Shown: positions 43,101 through 51,600 of the stretch, in pieces
Layout of the letters: each line of letters starts with the position of its first letter
Position numbering within the stretch: the first letter of the stretch is position 1
From: Pandoraea anapnoica
Lineage (GTDB): Bacteria > Pseudomonadota > Gammaproteobacteria > Burkholderiales > Burkholderiaceae
Assembly: GCF_902459765.1 (NCBI RefSeq)
Contig: NZ_CABPSP010000012.1
Location: forward strand, 1 to 64,000
Length of the DNA: 64,000 nt
Direction: 5' to 3'
The notes under the pieces: model-generated
What the model was told of the DNA's origin: nothing
Databases searched by the model: none
The model's input: only the letters and a program-made list of their open reading frames with translations
Made by a program: the position numbers and the translations under genes

Positions 43101-43654
43101 AAAGCGTGAAAACCTCCCTGGCTAAACAGCAGGTTCGGCAACAAGTCGAGGATGCGGCGCAAGCGGCCCGAAGCGAAGCGGCCACAGCCGCCAAATCTCA
43201 GGCCGAACAAGCGTCGAGCAGCGCGGCGAAATACGCCGCCCAACGTGAGGCAAAGCAAATGGCGTTGGACGCTGTGAGAGCGGCGTCGCTTCAGGCTTAT
43301 ACCGAAGCAAGCAAAGCGGCGAAGCAGCAAGTAGCGGCGCAGGTTCGAAGCGACGCCGTAGCCTACGCCCGACATTCGGCGAAGCAACAAACGAAGCGAG
43401 CTGCCGAGGAGTTTACGAGGAACTATTTCAAAAACGAGGCCACCGCTAATCTCGAAAGAGACGTCTGGAGTATGAATGTCCGGTTGGCAGCCTTGAGGGC
43501 AACTCCGGCAGACTTGGCGTTTCAGGAAAGGCTGGATGCGCTAAGAGGGGCACCAACGACCAGCGAAATTGAGCAAAGATTTGCGAATTTGCGCAACCCA
43601 CAACCCGGCAGCAAAGACAAGTCATCGGGACGTCCTGCCATGCCTGCTCAATAA
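40193..43654 (+). CDS. Giant accessory protein with probable deaminase-fold domain (paralog B)
   Basis: Up to 1153 aa, paralogous to the divergent gene A over nearly its whole length. The disordered Pro/Ser-rich N-terminus (1-240) is followed by LSDIVQGVPFEK (253). The deaminase-like part (about 435-590) has strands FAFAAADTAAGRKVYFSLSG, helix FDAEQILAAVI (Asp531, Glu533), strand GSIHVNTML, TCDSC (Cys562, Cys565) and SVVYHRDYGV. The Glu to first Cys spacing is 29 in both paralogs. A helical region (LREAMPTITIAEQREF) and an Ala/Gln-rich coiled coil (950-1090) follow. The start is unclear: TTG 40193 follows a stop directly and the first ATG comes only at codon 227. Function is inferred as nucleic-acid or nucleotide deaminase-like effector; unproven. 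Confidence 0.7.
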   Translation: MDAGLRTAHAKAHSDLWKASAQRDSSVTSTSTKEPKSGADTLPTIHQTSAVAGPSSHQAAADTLDNSPQGDTPRVSPGPRESREFVRPPTDAVSPARASEWPKLVTCKSPRKISDFGLPPKAERQLLQPPAETHIASALSSFRVSPASPPPPASEPVPGPSRGATGSGDKHVSRIGLFVHNQQYVRVNPAGSRVTALSSEDAKARGLPPIPAFNDSIKGRISNELPMPSFVSSGPMGEEGAPRPAPSLVPLVLSDIVQGVPFEKEIFGARIPGTTSTVVVQVEPNRFHASRMRHDHSGQVTFEWLDPQVPEDERLIEQFREIKHQVKTDTTELHRTTSFCNVVHQLEAEQIRSGQTRPSSAVTDDAYRIFTSEHAQRKFVEGNKASMSRREVFNAERDEFDLAVYRTVLGSDLVFETDGEWNIGNPAGVADLKASLRESNFAFAAADTAAGRKVYFSLSGGARVEGLKLAIHDSMGNDDEISVDHLTFIDAKRRLAKYTREAPNASRRSGVQMNLPVLDPECNTNIDRRFDAEQILAAVIAYEAREHPVTGSIHVNTMLDTCDSCAGALGRLQTQTKQPVSVVYHRDYGVTTANSRNPAVRALQEFSASVNELHGHLITGNFAQMYKIGRRLPTPEMLGALTDCLLEANGSYTNTAQLGIFGNGYYLRLLGVLTRTEVVRSDNVTDALLSPEGRAYVSMLGRRVATHPMLARAWASLLHELKEAGVSRDTLLEVMLSKPSGSARCFYVELLRAPHAPRDGRDSLVAWLKDEALVPGIRELPHYVSLRRTLTLAARLFIQIQPAECLEFNHVTLKEVLVQAREVLSLSALDAADNQRLANRLREAMPTITIAEQREFREMIHDTLNEEWHKVMPDTAPPSHIATTLIEDLGPSYGRAIIGSRKAAVDEIIARRTAAYAEFQQRNPSATQKALQDVFDAQVREARKEYRTVLSGASATASENLTTSASQAVQSVKTSLAKQQVRQQVEDAAQAARSEAATAAKSQAEQASSSAAKYAAQREAKQMALDAVRAASLQAYTEASKAAKQQVAAQVRSDAVAYARHSAKQQTKRAAEEFTRNYFKNEATANLERDVWSMNVRLAALRATPADLAFQERLDALRGAPTTSEIEQRFANLRNPQPGSKDKSSGRPAMPAQ

Positions 43655-43670
43655 CGCGCACTGTCGCGAT

Positions 43671-43705
43671 GGCGGGCCGCGGTCGTTTGTCGGCCGTGGC
43701 CCGCC
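43671..43705. other. GC-rich hairpin between paralog B and tal
   Basis: The stem GGCGGGCC/GGCCCGCC (43671-43678 with 43698-43705), extended by CGG/CCG, lies between two convergent stop codons. There is no U tract, so it may only weakly block readthrough. Confidence 0.5.
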
Positions 43706-43710
43706 GGACC

Positions 43711-44661
43711 TTAGCGTGCTGCGTCGATCAGCCCTTCGAGCTTGATTGCATCGGCCGCAAACGCGCGAATGCCTTCCGCGAGTTTTTCGGTGGCCATCGC
43801 ATCGTCGTTGAGGGCGAAGCGGAACGACGGTTCGTCCGTTTTGACGCGTGCGATGTCGGCCGAGCGCGCGTCCTTCACATCGAGTTGACGTTTGACCTCG
43901 CCTTCGGTCGTGCGCAGTTGTTCCAGCAGGGCAGGGCTGATCGTCAGCAGATCGCAGCCGGAGAGCGCCAGAATCTGGCCGGTGGAGCGGAAGCTCGCGC
44001 CCATCACTTCCGTGTCGTGGCCAAAGTGCTTGTAGTAGCGATAGATGGCCGATACCGAACGAACACCCGGATCGTTGACACCGGCGTTCGCCGCTTCGTC
44101 CCAGTTCGCACCGGCCGACTTCTTGTACCAGTCGTAAATGCGTCCGACGAATGGCGAAATCAGCCGGGCCCCGGCCTCAGCGCACGCGGCGGCCTGCACC
44201 AGCGAGAACAGCAGCGTCATGTTGCAGCGAATTTTGTCGCGCTCCAGAATTTCGGCGGCGCGAATGCCTTCCCACGTCGAGGCGATCTTGATCAGCACGC
44301 GATCGCGCTCGATGCCTTCGGCTTCGTACATCGCGATGAGCTTGCGGGCGCGAGCCACGGTGCCTGCCGTATCGAACGACAGGCGGGCGTCCACTTCCGT
44401 TGAGACGCGGCCCGGCACGATATCCAGAATCTCTTTACCGAAGGCGATCAGCAGACGGTCGATGATCTCGTCCGTCGATGCGGCACGATGCTCGCCGACC
44501 ACACGCGCGAGGATCGGACGGTAGGCGTCTTTCTGGACCGCACCGAGGATCAGCGAGGGATTGGTGGTGGCGTCTTGCGGCTTGTAGGCATCCATCGCCT
44601 GAAAGTCGCCGGTGTCGGCAACGACGATGGTGTGACGCTTGAGTTGATCGAGCAGATTCAT
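43711..44661 (-). CDS. tal: Transaldolase
   Basis: A 316-aa TIM-barrel enzyme of the non-oxidative pentose phosphate pathway, moving a dihydroxyacetone unit. Seen are [22 protein letters not shown], the Schiff-base Lys in [27 protein letters not shown] and [17 protein letters not shown] 44661 is used; the frame to 44748 adds an unlikely Cys/Arg-rich leader. It is divergent from rpiA, whose product feeds the same pathway. Confidence 0.96.
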   Translation of the reverse strand: MNLLDQLKRHTIVVADTGDFQAMDAYKPQDATTNPSLILGAVQKDAYRPILARVVGEHRAASTDEIIDRLLIAFGKEILDIVPGRVSTEVDARLSFDTAGTVARARKLIAMYEAEGIERDRVLIKIASTWEGIRAAEILERDKIRCNMTLLFSLVQAAACAEAGARLISPFVGRIYDWYKKSAGANWDEAANAGVNDPGVRSVSAIYRYYKHFGHDTEVMGASFRSTGQILALSGCDLLTISPALLEQLRTTEGEVKRQLDVKDARSADIARVKTDEPSFRFALNDDAMATEKLAEGIRAFAADAIKLEGLIDAAR

Positions 44662-44827
44662 GAGAGCGGCCTTGCGAGAGAAGCACTGCGTGACATGACA
44701 TCCGGCGCGGGGCCGGAACAGCAAGACGGGGCCGGGATGACGAATCACATCAAAAACAGCGAAAAACGGCGCGTCACGTCCGACTCCGGTAAACTTCCGA
44801 CTTTACCAAACTTTGCCGGAATTCCCC

Positions 44828-45520
44828 ATGACCCAGGACGAACTCAAACGCCTGGTCGGCCAGGCTGCTGCCGACTATGTGAACCAACACGTGCCCGAGG
44901 GCAGCGTGATCGGCGTGGGCACCGGGTCCACCGCCAACTGCTTTATCGATGCGCTTGCCGCCCACAAGGGCCGGTATCGCGGCGCGGTCTCCAGTTCCGA
45001 AGCGAGCACCGAGCGTCTGCGCAAGCACGGCATCGAAGTGTTCGATCTGAACCAGATCGACAGCCTGCCCGTGTACGTCGACGGTGCGGATGAAATCAAT
45101 GCGCTCGGCCATATGGTCAAGGGCGGTGGCGGCGCGCTCACGCGCGAGAAGATCGTCGCCTCGGTGGCGAAGGAATTCGTCTGCGTGGTCGATGCCTCGA
45201 AGGAAGTGGCTGTACTGGGCGTCTTCCCGCTGCCGGTCGAAGTGATCCCGATGGCACAGGCAAGCGTCGCTCGCGCGCTCGAAGCGCTCGGCGGCAAGCC
45301 GCAGGCGCGCGTGCGTGCCGATGGCAGTCCGTACATGACCGACAACGGTTGCGCTATTCTGGACGTGCATGGGTTGCAGATTCTCGACCCGGTGGCGTTC
45401 GAGACCAGGATCAACCAGATTCCCGGCGTGGTCACGGTCGGTCTGTTTGCGCAACGCGGCGCGGATATCACGCTCATGGGTACGTCCGAGGGCGTACGCA
45501 CCATCGACTATAAGAACTGA
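44828..45520 (+). CDS. rpiA: Ribose-5-phosphate isomerase A
   Basis: A 230-aa enzyme interconverting ribose-5-phosphate and ribulose-5-phosphate. Seen are [15 protein letters not shown] (phosphate loop), [24 protein letters not shown] (catalytic Asp), [12 protein letters not shown] (catalytic Glu and Lys) and GVVTVGLFA near the end. The ATG at 44828 is preceded by a modest CGGAA. It is divergent from tal. Confidence 0.96.
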   Translation: MTQDELKRLVGQAAADYVNQHVPEGSVIGVGTGSTANCFIDALAAHKGRYRGAVSSSEASTERLRKHGIEVFDLNQIDSLPVYVDGADEINALGHMVKGGGGALTREKIVASVAKEFVCVVDASKEVAVLGVFPLPVEVIPMAQASVARALEALGGKPQARVRADGSPYMTDNGCAILDVHGLQILDPVAFETRINQIPGVVTVGLFAQRGADITLMGTSEGVRTIDYKN

Positions 45521-45535
45521 TCCCGGGAGGGCAGG

Positions 45536-46609
45536 ATGGCTGGATCGCGTCGTCTCCCTGAAACCTGGTTCCGTCGTGGCCTGTGGCTGATTGCCGTGTT
45601 GTTCGCGGCATTCCTCATCGGGCTTGGCGGTCTTGTCGTCGACAAATTGCCGGGCGTAGCACCCGCGCCGACACTCGATTCCTTCGTTGATCGGGTGCAG
45701 GCCGAACGTGCCGACGCCGCGATCAAGCAGGCGCAGACGCAACAGGAAGACGTCGGCGCCCAGTTGGAGACCGCGCGTTTGCAGCTCAAGGCGCGCAGCA
45801 CTGCGTACCGCAATGCGCGTGAGTCATTCAACGACTGGGTGGCGACGCGAACTGCGACGGCGCAGGCCAGTCAGGACGCCGAACTCGTTTCCCGCACGCG
45901 TGCCCTCGACACACTCAAGACGGCGGAGCGCGATGCGCAAACGCAGGTCGACGCGCTCGAATCGAAGCAGTTGGATGCCCAGCGTGCCGTGCAGACGGCG
46001 CGTACGGCTCGCGTTGCACTCGACGTGACGGCGGGTGAGCAACTGGCGGCGATCCAGCGCTCGCAGGAACTCAAGGTCTTCGGCATCCGCTTGGCGCTCA
46101 CGCTGCCATTGCTGGCGATTGGTGGCTGGTTGTTCGTGCGTCAGCGCAAGAGTACGTGGTGGCCGTTCGTCTGGGGCTTCATCTTCTTTGCGCTGTTCGC
46201 GTTCTTCGTCGAGTTGGTGCCGTACCTGCCCGATTACGGCGGCTACGTGCGGTATCTCGTGGGGATTGTGCTGACGGTGCTGATTGGCCGGTACGCCATT
46301 GTGTCGTTGCAGCGATATCTGGCGCGACAAAAAGCGGAAGAGCAGTTACCGGACGAGCAGCGTCGCAAAACGCTGTCATACGATCTGGCGCAGGCAAGAC
46401 TGGCGAAGTCGGTGTGTCCGGGGTGTGAGCGGGCGGTGAAGCTGGACGATCCGACGCGGGACTATTGCGTGCACTGCGGCATCTGTCTGTTCGACCATTG
46501 CGGCACGTGCAAGACGCGGAAAAATGCGTTTGCGCATTTCTGCCATCAATGTGGTGCGCGGTCGACGGGTGTGAATGCCGATCCGCAGTCGCAAGCGAGT
46601 CCCGTGTAA
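45536..46609 (+). CDS. Membrane coiled-coil protein with C-terminal zinc ribbons
   Basis: A 357-aa protein of unknown function. One N-terminal transmembrane helix (about 14-37) is followed by a periplasm-facing or cytoplasmic Gln/Ala/Glu-rich coiled coil (about 50-175), then three hydrophobic segments (about 185-265) and a C-terminal double zinc ribbon with Cys pairs CPGC, CVHC, CGTC and CHQC plus His. ATG 45536 has GGGAGGG upstream, only 15 bp after rpiA, so cotranscription is likely. The domain order suggests a membrane-anchored scaffold; no enzyme motif is seen. Confidence 0.75.
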   Translation: MAGSRRLPETWFRRGLWLIAVLFAAFLIGLGGLVVDKLPGVAPAPTLDSFVDRVQAERADAAIKQAQTQQEDVGAQLETARLQLKARSTAYRNARESFNDWVATRTATAQASQDAELVSRTRALDTLKTAERDAQTQVDALESKQLDAQRAVQTARTARVALDVTAGEQLAAIQRSQELKVFGIRLALTLPLLAIGGWLFVRQRKSTWWPFVWGFIFFALFAFFVELVPYLPDYGGYVRYLVGIVLTVLIGRYAIVSLQRYLARQKAEEQLPDEQRRKTLSYDLAQARLAKSVCPGCERAVKLDDPTRDYCVHCGICLFDHCGTCKTRKNAFAHFCHQCGARSTGVNADPQSQASPV

Positions 46610-46660
46610 TCGAGAGGTGGGCTGCCGACACCCGTACATCGAGGTGGTCAGCGGAATAAA

Positions 46661-46697
46661 CAAAGGGCACATGCTGGGTGACGGCATGTGCCCTTTG
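46661..46697. terminator. Hairpin terminator after the zinc-ribbon gene
   Basis: A perfect 14-bp stem CAAAGGGCACATGC / GCATGTGCCCTTTG with a 9-base loop. The U tract is short (tttg), so termination may be partial. Confidence 0.7.
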
Positions 46698-46831
46698 TCG
46701 TTGCGGCATGCGTCCTGAGGAGAAGCACTGAGGGCGTATGAGGGGCGGATCGGTGCCCTGTTCTGGAGCGAGTTGGGTCTATGTCTGAGCGCCGGAATAG
46801 GGTGCCGATCTGCCCGGAGGGAGGTTTTAGC

Positions 46832-47107
46832 TCACTCGGAAGGCGGCGGCACGTAGCCTTGTGCGACATCGGCGCCGTCGCCGAAGAAGTACTTCTCGGT
46901 TTGCTTCACGAGGTACTGACGCGCACGGGGATCGGCCATGTTCAGTCGGTTCTCGTTGATGAGCATGGTTTGTTGCTTGAGCCATCCGGCCCAGGCCTCT
47001 TTCGAGACGCTTTCCCAGAGGCGTTTGCCGAGTTCACCGGGCATGGGGGGGAAATCGAGACCTTCGGCTTCGGTGCCGAGTTTGATGCATTGAACCATGC
47101 GGGCCAT
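46832..47107 (-). CDS. yggX: Fe(2+)-trafficking protein (YggX family)
   Basis: A 91-aa protein, the usual length. [36 protein letters not shown] shows the conserved N-terminal Cys and the PGELG-x-R motif, followed by MLINENRLN and a YFFG segment. The family protects iron-sulfur proteins from oxidative damage and supports labile iron traffic. ATG 47107 has AAGGAG 7 bases upstream. Downstream of argA on the same strand with a 192-bp gap, so possibly cotranscribed. Confidence 0.95.
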   Translation of the reverse strand: MARMVQCIKLGTEAEGLDFPPMPGELGKRLWESVSKEAWAGWLKQQTMLINENRLNMADPRARQYLVKQTEKYFFGDGADVAQGYVPPPSE

Positions 47108-47299
47108 GAGGGAACTCCTTCGTGATCGTCGAGTGTAGTGTGAATGGGGGTAGCGCGTTGGTGGCGGGAGGGGGCGAGGGCAAACTCGCAAAAGTCACGT
47201 CCCGAGGGCCAACGGCGGCGGCCGAAAACCGGATATGGGGGCAGGGGCGCGGGATGCAAGGGATGAGACCGAGCGTCACGCGAGACCTGCCCGCCCTGA

Positions 47300-48649
47300 T
47301 TACAGTTTCTTGATGAGCACCAGCGAGCGGCGCTGCCAGTTGTAGAGGCGGCGGCGGTCGGCGGGCAGATCGTCGACACCTGCTTTGACGAAACCGCGCT
47401 TGAGGAACCAGTGTTCCGTGCGGGTCGTGAGCACGAACAAGCGTTCCAGACCTCGGGCACGGGCGCGTTGCTCGATATGTTTGAGCAGACGTTCGCCGTC
47501 GCCTGAGCCTTGCGCTTCCGGATCGACCGTCAGGCAGGCCATCTCGCCGATGCGCTCGGAGGGGTACGTATAGAGCGCGGCGCAACCGAAGAGGCGTCCA
47601 TCGTGCTCGATGACCGAGAAGTGATCGATGTCGCGTTCGAGCTGATGGCGACCGCGGCGGACCAGCGTGCCGTCCGATTCCAGCGGTTCGATGAGTTGCA
47701 GAATACCGCCGACGTCGTCGATGGTCGCTTCGCGCAGGCTTTCCAGATTCTCATACGAGATCATCGTGCCCACGCCATCGTGCGAGAAGAGTTCGAGCAG
47801 CATGCTGCCGTCGAGCGAGAACGGCACGATATGGGCGCGGCCTACGCCGGCGCGGCAGGCGCGCGTGGCGTACTTCAGATAGAAGGCCGAGTCGCGGTCG
47901 ATGGTGCCCTGAGACTGCATGCGCTGGGCGTCTTCCAACGTCAGTTCGCGCTGCAACTCGTTGTATTCATTGAGAACGCCATGCGTCTCGGTGATGAAGA
48001 TCAGCTTGTCCGCGCGCAATGCGATGGCGGCAGACGATGCCACGTCTTCCATCGTCAGATTGAATGACTGGCCGGTCGGCGAGAAGCCGAGCGGCGAGAG
48101 CAGCACGATCTTGCCGTTCGCGAGCGACAGGCGGATCGACTCGGCGTCAACCTTGCGGACCACGCCCGTGTGCTGGAAGTCCACACCGTCGACGATGCCG
48201 ACAGGGCGCCCGGTCACGAAGTTGCCCGACACAACGCTGATGCGCGCGTTGCCCATCGGTGTGTTCGGCAGCCCCTGGCTGATCGATGCCTCGATATCCA
48301 GACGCAGTTCGCCAGCAGCTTCCTTCACCGCTTCGAGCGCGGCGGCATCCGTAATGCGCAACTGCTGAGCGAAGTGCGATTCGATATGTCGCAGGCGCAT
48401 CTGCTCTTCGACCTGGGGTCGTGAGCCGTGCACCAGCACGATGTGCATGCCCATGGCGCACAGCAGCGCGACGTCCTGAATCAGGGAGTCGAGTCCGCCG
48501 GCAGCGACCAGTTCGCCGCCAAAGGCGACCACAAAGGTCTTGTCACGGAACGCGTGGATGTAAGGAGCGACCGAGCGCAACCAGTCCACGAACTGGGCTT
48601 GATGGGCGGTCTCTTCGTCTTGCAGGGCGGGGTCGGGTTCGGTCAGCAT
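47300..48649 (-). CDS. argA: Amino-acid N-acetyltransferase (N-acetylglutamate synthase)
   Basis: A 449-aa enzyme for the first step of arginine synthesis. The N-terminal amino-acid kinase domain (about 20-290; FVVAFGGELVAAGG, VLVHGSRPQV, GRPVGIVDGVDFQHTG) provides arginine feedback, and the C-terminal GNAT domain (about 305-449) carries the acetyl-CoA loop VDPEAQGSGDGERLL. ATG 48649 starts it. It is divergent from hrpA across 44 bp with a symmetric -10 region. Confidence 0.95.
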   Translation of the reverse strand: MLTEPDPALQDEETAHQAQFVDWLRSVAPYIHAFRDKTFVVAFGGELVAAGGLDSLIQDVALLCAMGMHIVLVHGSRPQVEEQMRLRHIESHFAQQLRITDAAALEAVKEAAGELRLDIEASISQGLPNTPMGNARISVVSGNFVTGRPVGIVDGVDFQHTGVVRKVDAESIRLSLANGKIVLLSPLGFSPTGQSFNLTMEDVASSAAIALRADKLIFITETHGVLNEYNELQRELTLEDAQRMQSQGTIDRDSAFYLKYATRACRAGVGRAHIVPFSLDGSMLLELFSHDGVGTMISYENLESLREATIDDVGGILQLIEPLESDGTLVRRGRHQLERDIDHFSVIEHDGRLFGCAALYTYPSERIGEMACLTVDPEAQGSGDGERLLKHIEQRARARGLERLFVLTTRTEHWFLKRGFVKAGVDDLPADRRRLYNWQRRSLVLIKKL

Positions 48650-48674
48650 GGGTGTACGTGCGCAAACATGCGCA

Positions 48675-48684
48675 GATTATATAA
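48675..48684. promoter_or_regulatory. Symmetric -10 element shared by argA and hrpA
   Basis: ATTATATAAT reads TATAAT on both strands. On the plus strand the expected start point (about 48691) is only 3 bases before the hrpA ATG at 48694, so hrpA mRNA could be leaderless. On the minus strand the start point falls about 18 bases before argA. Neither side has a strong -35 box. Confidence 0.45.
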
Positions 48685-48693
48685 TGCGCGCCC

Positions 48694-51600
48694 ATGGCAA
48701 GTGATGAACGAAATCGACAATCTAAGCCCCCGAAGCCGAAAGTGACGGCGCCGGGGCAGACGCGTGCCCAAACAACGGGCACCGCGCAAACCCATAACCT
48801 CAAAAATCCGGGCAAACCGGCCGGGCCACGCCTGTCGCCCGCAGATCGCGCCGCGCGTGACGCAGAGCGGCTTGCTGCCCGACAGGCCGCCGCCAACCGC
48901 GTGCCTGAGATCCAGTTCCCCGAAGCGCTGCCGGTCTCCGGCCGACGCGAGGAGATCGCGCGCGCCATTGCTGACCATCAGGTCGTGATCGTCAGCGGGG
49001 AAACCGGCTCGGGGAAAACGACTCAGCTGCCCAAGATCTGCCTCGAACTCGGGCGCGGTCTGGGGGCAGGCGGCACCGGTCTCATCGGCCACACCCAGCC
49101 GCGACGGATTGCCGCATCGGCCACCGCGCGCCGCATCGCCGACGAATTGAACACGCCGCTGGGCGAAATCGTCGGCTTCAAGGTCCGGTTCAACGACACG
49201 CTCTCCAACGGCGCGTCCGTCAAATTGATGACGGACGGTATTCTGCTTGCCGAGACGCAGACCGACCCGCTGTTGCGTGCGTACGACACCCTCATCATCG
49301 ACGAGGCGCACGAGCGCAGTCTGAACATCGACTTTCTGCTCGGCTACCTCAAGCAACTGCTGCCGCGTCGCCCGGATCTGAAGGTCATCATTACCTCGGC
49401 GACCATCGACGCCGACCGCTTCGCCCGGCACTTCGGGACAGGCGAGGGCGAGACGCTGCGCCCCGCGCCGGTCATCGAAGTGAGTGGACGTCTGTATCCG
49501 GTGGAAGTGCGCTACCGCCCGATTCAGGACGATGCGCGCATCGCTAATGCCGAAGGCCGCGAGGGCAGCCGCGCGAGCGCGCGGGACCGGGAGCGCGATC
49601 TGATGGACGGCATCGTCGACGCGGTCGACGAGCTTTGCCGCGAGGGATCGGGCGACGTGCTCGTCTTCCTGCCCGGTGAGCGCGAAATTCGCGAAGCGGC
49701 CGAGTCGCTGCGCAAGCACCATCCGCCGCACACCGAGATTCTGCCGCTGTTCGCGCGTCTGTCCGCGACCGATCAGGAGCGCGTGTTCAAGCCGTCCAAT
49801 GCGCGACGCATCGTGCTTGCGACCAACGTTGCGGAAACGTCGCTGACCGTGCCCGGTATCCGCTACGTGGTCGATGCCGGTACGGCGCGCGTGAAGCGCT
49901 ACTCGTACCGCAACAAGGTCGAGCAACTGCAGATCGAGTCGATCTCGCAGGCGGCGGCCAACCAGCGGGCAGGGCGATGCGGTCGTGTCGCCGACGGCAT
50001 TTGCATCCGTCTCTACGACGAAGCCGACTTCCAGTCGCGCGCGCGCTTTACCGACCCGGAAATCCTGCGCTCGTCGCTGGCTGCAGTCATTCTGCGCATG
50101 CAGTCGCTGCGCCTGGCCAAGGTCGAGGAATTCCCGTTCATCGAACCGCCGCCGGGACGCGCCGTCGCCGACGGCTACCAACTGCTGAACGAACTGGGCG
50201 CCGTCGACGACACCAACCAGTTGACGCCGCTTGGGCGCGAACTGGCGCGTCTGCCGCTCGACCCGCGCGTGGGGCGCATGATTCTTGCCGCGCGCGACCA
50301 GCAGTCGCTGCGCGAGGTGCTGATCATCGCCAGCGGTCTGGCGGTACAGGACCCACGCGAGCGCCCCATCGAAGCGCAGGACGCCGCCGACAACGCGCAC
50401 AAGAAGTTCGCCGACGAAAAGTCCGAGTTCCTGTCGTGGATCAAGATCTGGAAGTGGTTCGAAGAGGCGATTGCGCACAAGAAGTCTAACCGGCTGCTGG
50501 CGCAAGCCTGCCGGGAGAACTTCCTGTCGCAGTTGCGTCTGCGCGAATGGCGCGACGTGCATAGCCAGTTGCTCACCGTGGTGCGCGAGCAGGGCTGGCG
50601 TCTGAATGAATCGGAAGCGACCTATGAGCAGGTGCATCTGGCGTTGCTTGCGGGTCTGCTCGGCAACATCGGCTGCAAGGCCGACGACGATCCGCATTTC
50701 CTCGGCGCGCACGGCATCAAGTTTCACATCTGGCCGGGCTCGTCGCTCGTGAAGAAGGCCGGGCGCTGGGTGATGGCAGGCGAACTGGTGGAGACCAGTC
50801 GTCTTTACGCGCGTTGCATTGCCCGCATCGAGCCCGAGTGGATCGAACGCGTGGGCAAGCATCTGGTGAAGACGTCGCTGTCCGACGCGCACTGGGAGAA
50901 GAAGCCCGCGCAAGTCACCGCTTATGAGCGTGGCACGTTGTATGGCCTGACGATCTACGCACGTCGACGCATGAACTTCGGTCCGCGCGATCCGCGTCGC
51001 GCGCGGGAAATCTTCCTGCGAAGCGCGTTGGTGGAAGGCGAATGGGAGACGAAACTCCCGTTCTTCGCTCACAACCGCAAGCTCATTGCGGACATCGAAC
51101 AGCTCGAACATAAATCGCGCCGTCAGGACGTGCTCGTCGACGACGAACTGATCTACGCGTTCTACGACGCTCACGTGCCCGCCGATTTGTACGACGGCGC
51201 GAGTTTCGAGCATTGGTATCGGGAGACGGCCAAGGGCTCCCCCAAGCTGCTCTACCTCATTCGCGACGATCTCATGCGTCACGAGGCGGCGGGGGTTACC
51301 ACCGACCTGTTCCCGAAGAAGACGGTCATCGCGGGCGTCGAGATGGCGCTGACGTACCACTTCGAGCCAGGCTCGCCGCGCGACGGCGTGACGCTCGCCG
51401 TACCGCTCTATGCGCTCAATCAGGTCGACGCGCGCCGCTGCGAGTGGCTCGTGCCCGGCATGCTCAAGGAGAAGGCGCATCTGCTGATGAAGTCGCTGCC
51501 GCAGAAGTTGCGTCGCCACTTCGTGCCGCTGCCGGAGTACGCGACGGGCTTCCTCGACCGGGCGACGTTCGGTCAGGGCGCGTTGCTCGATGCTCTGATG

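Noticed and set aside
36721-43654. Toxin-immunity reading of the deaminase-fold pair
   Set aside because: No small gene adjoins either toxin-like gene: the intergenic gap is 7 bp and the outer neighbours are rlmB and tal.
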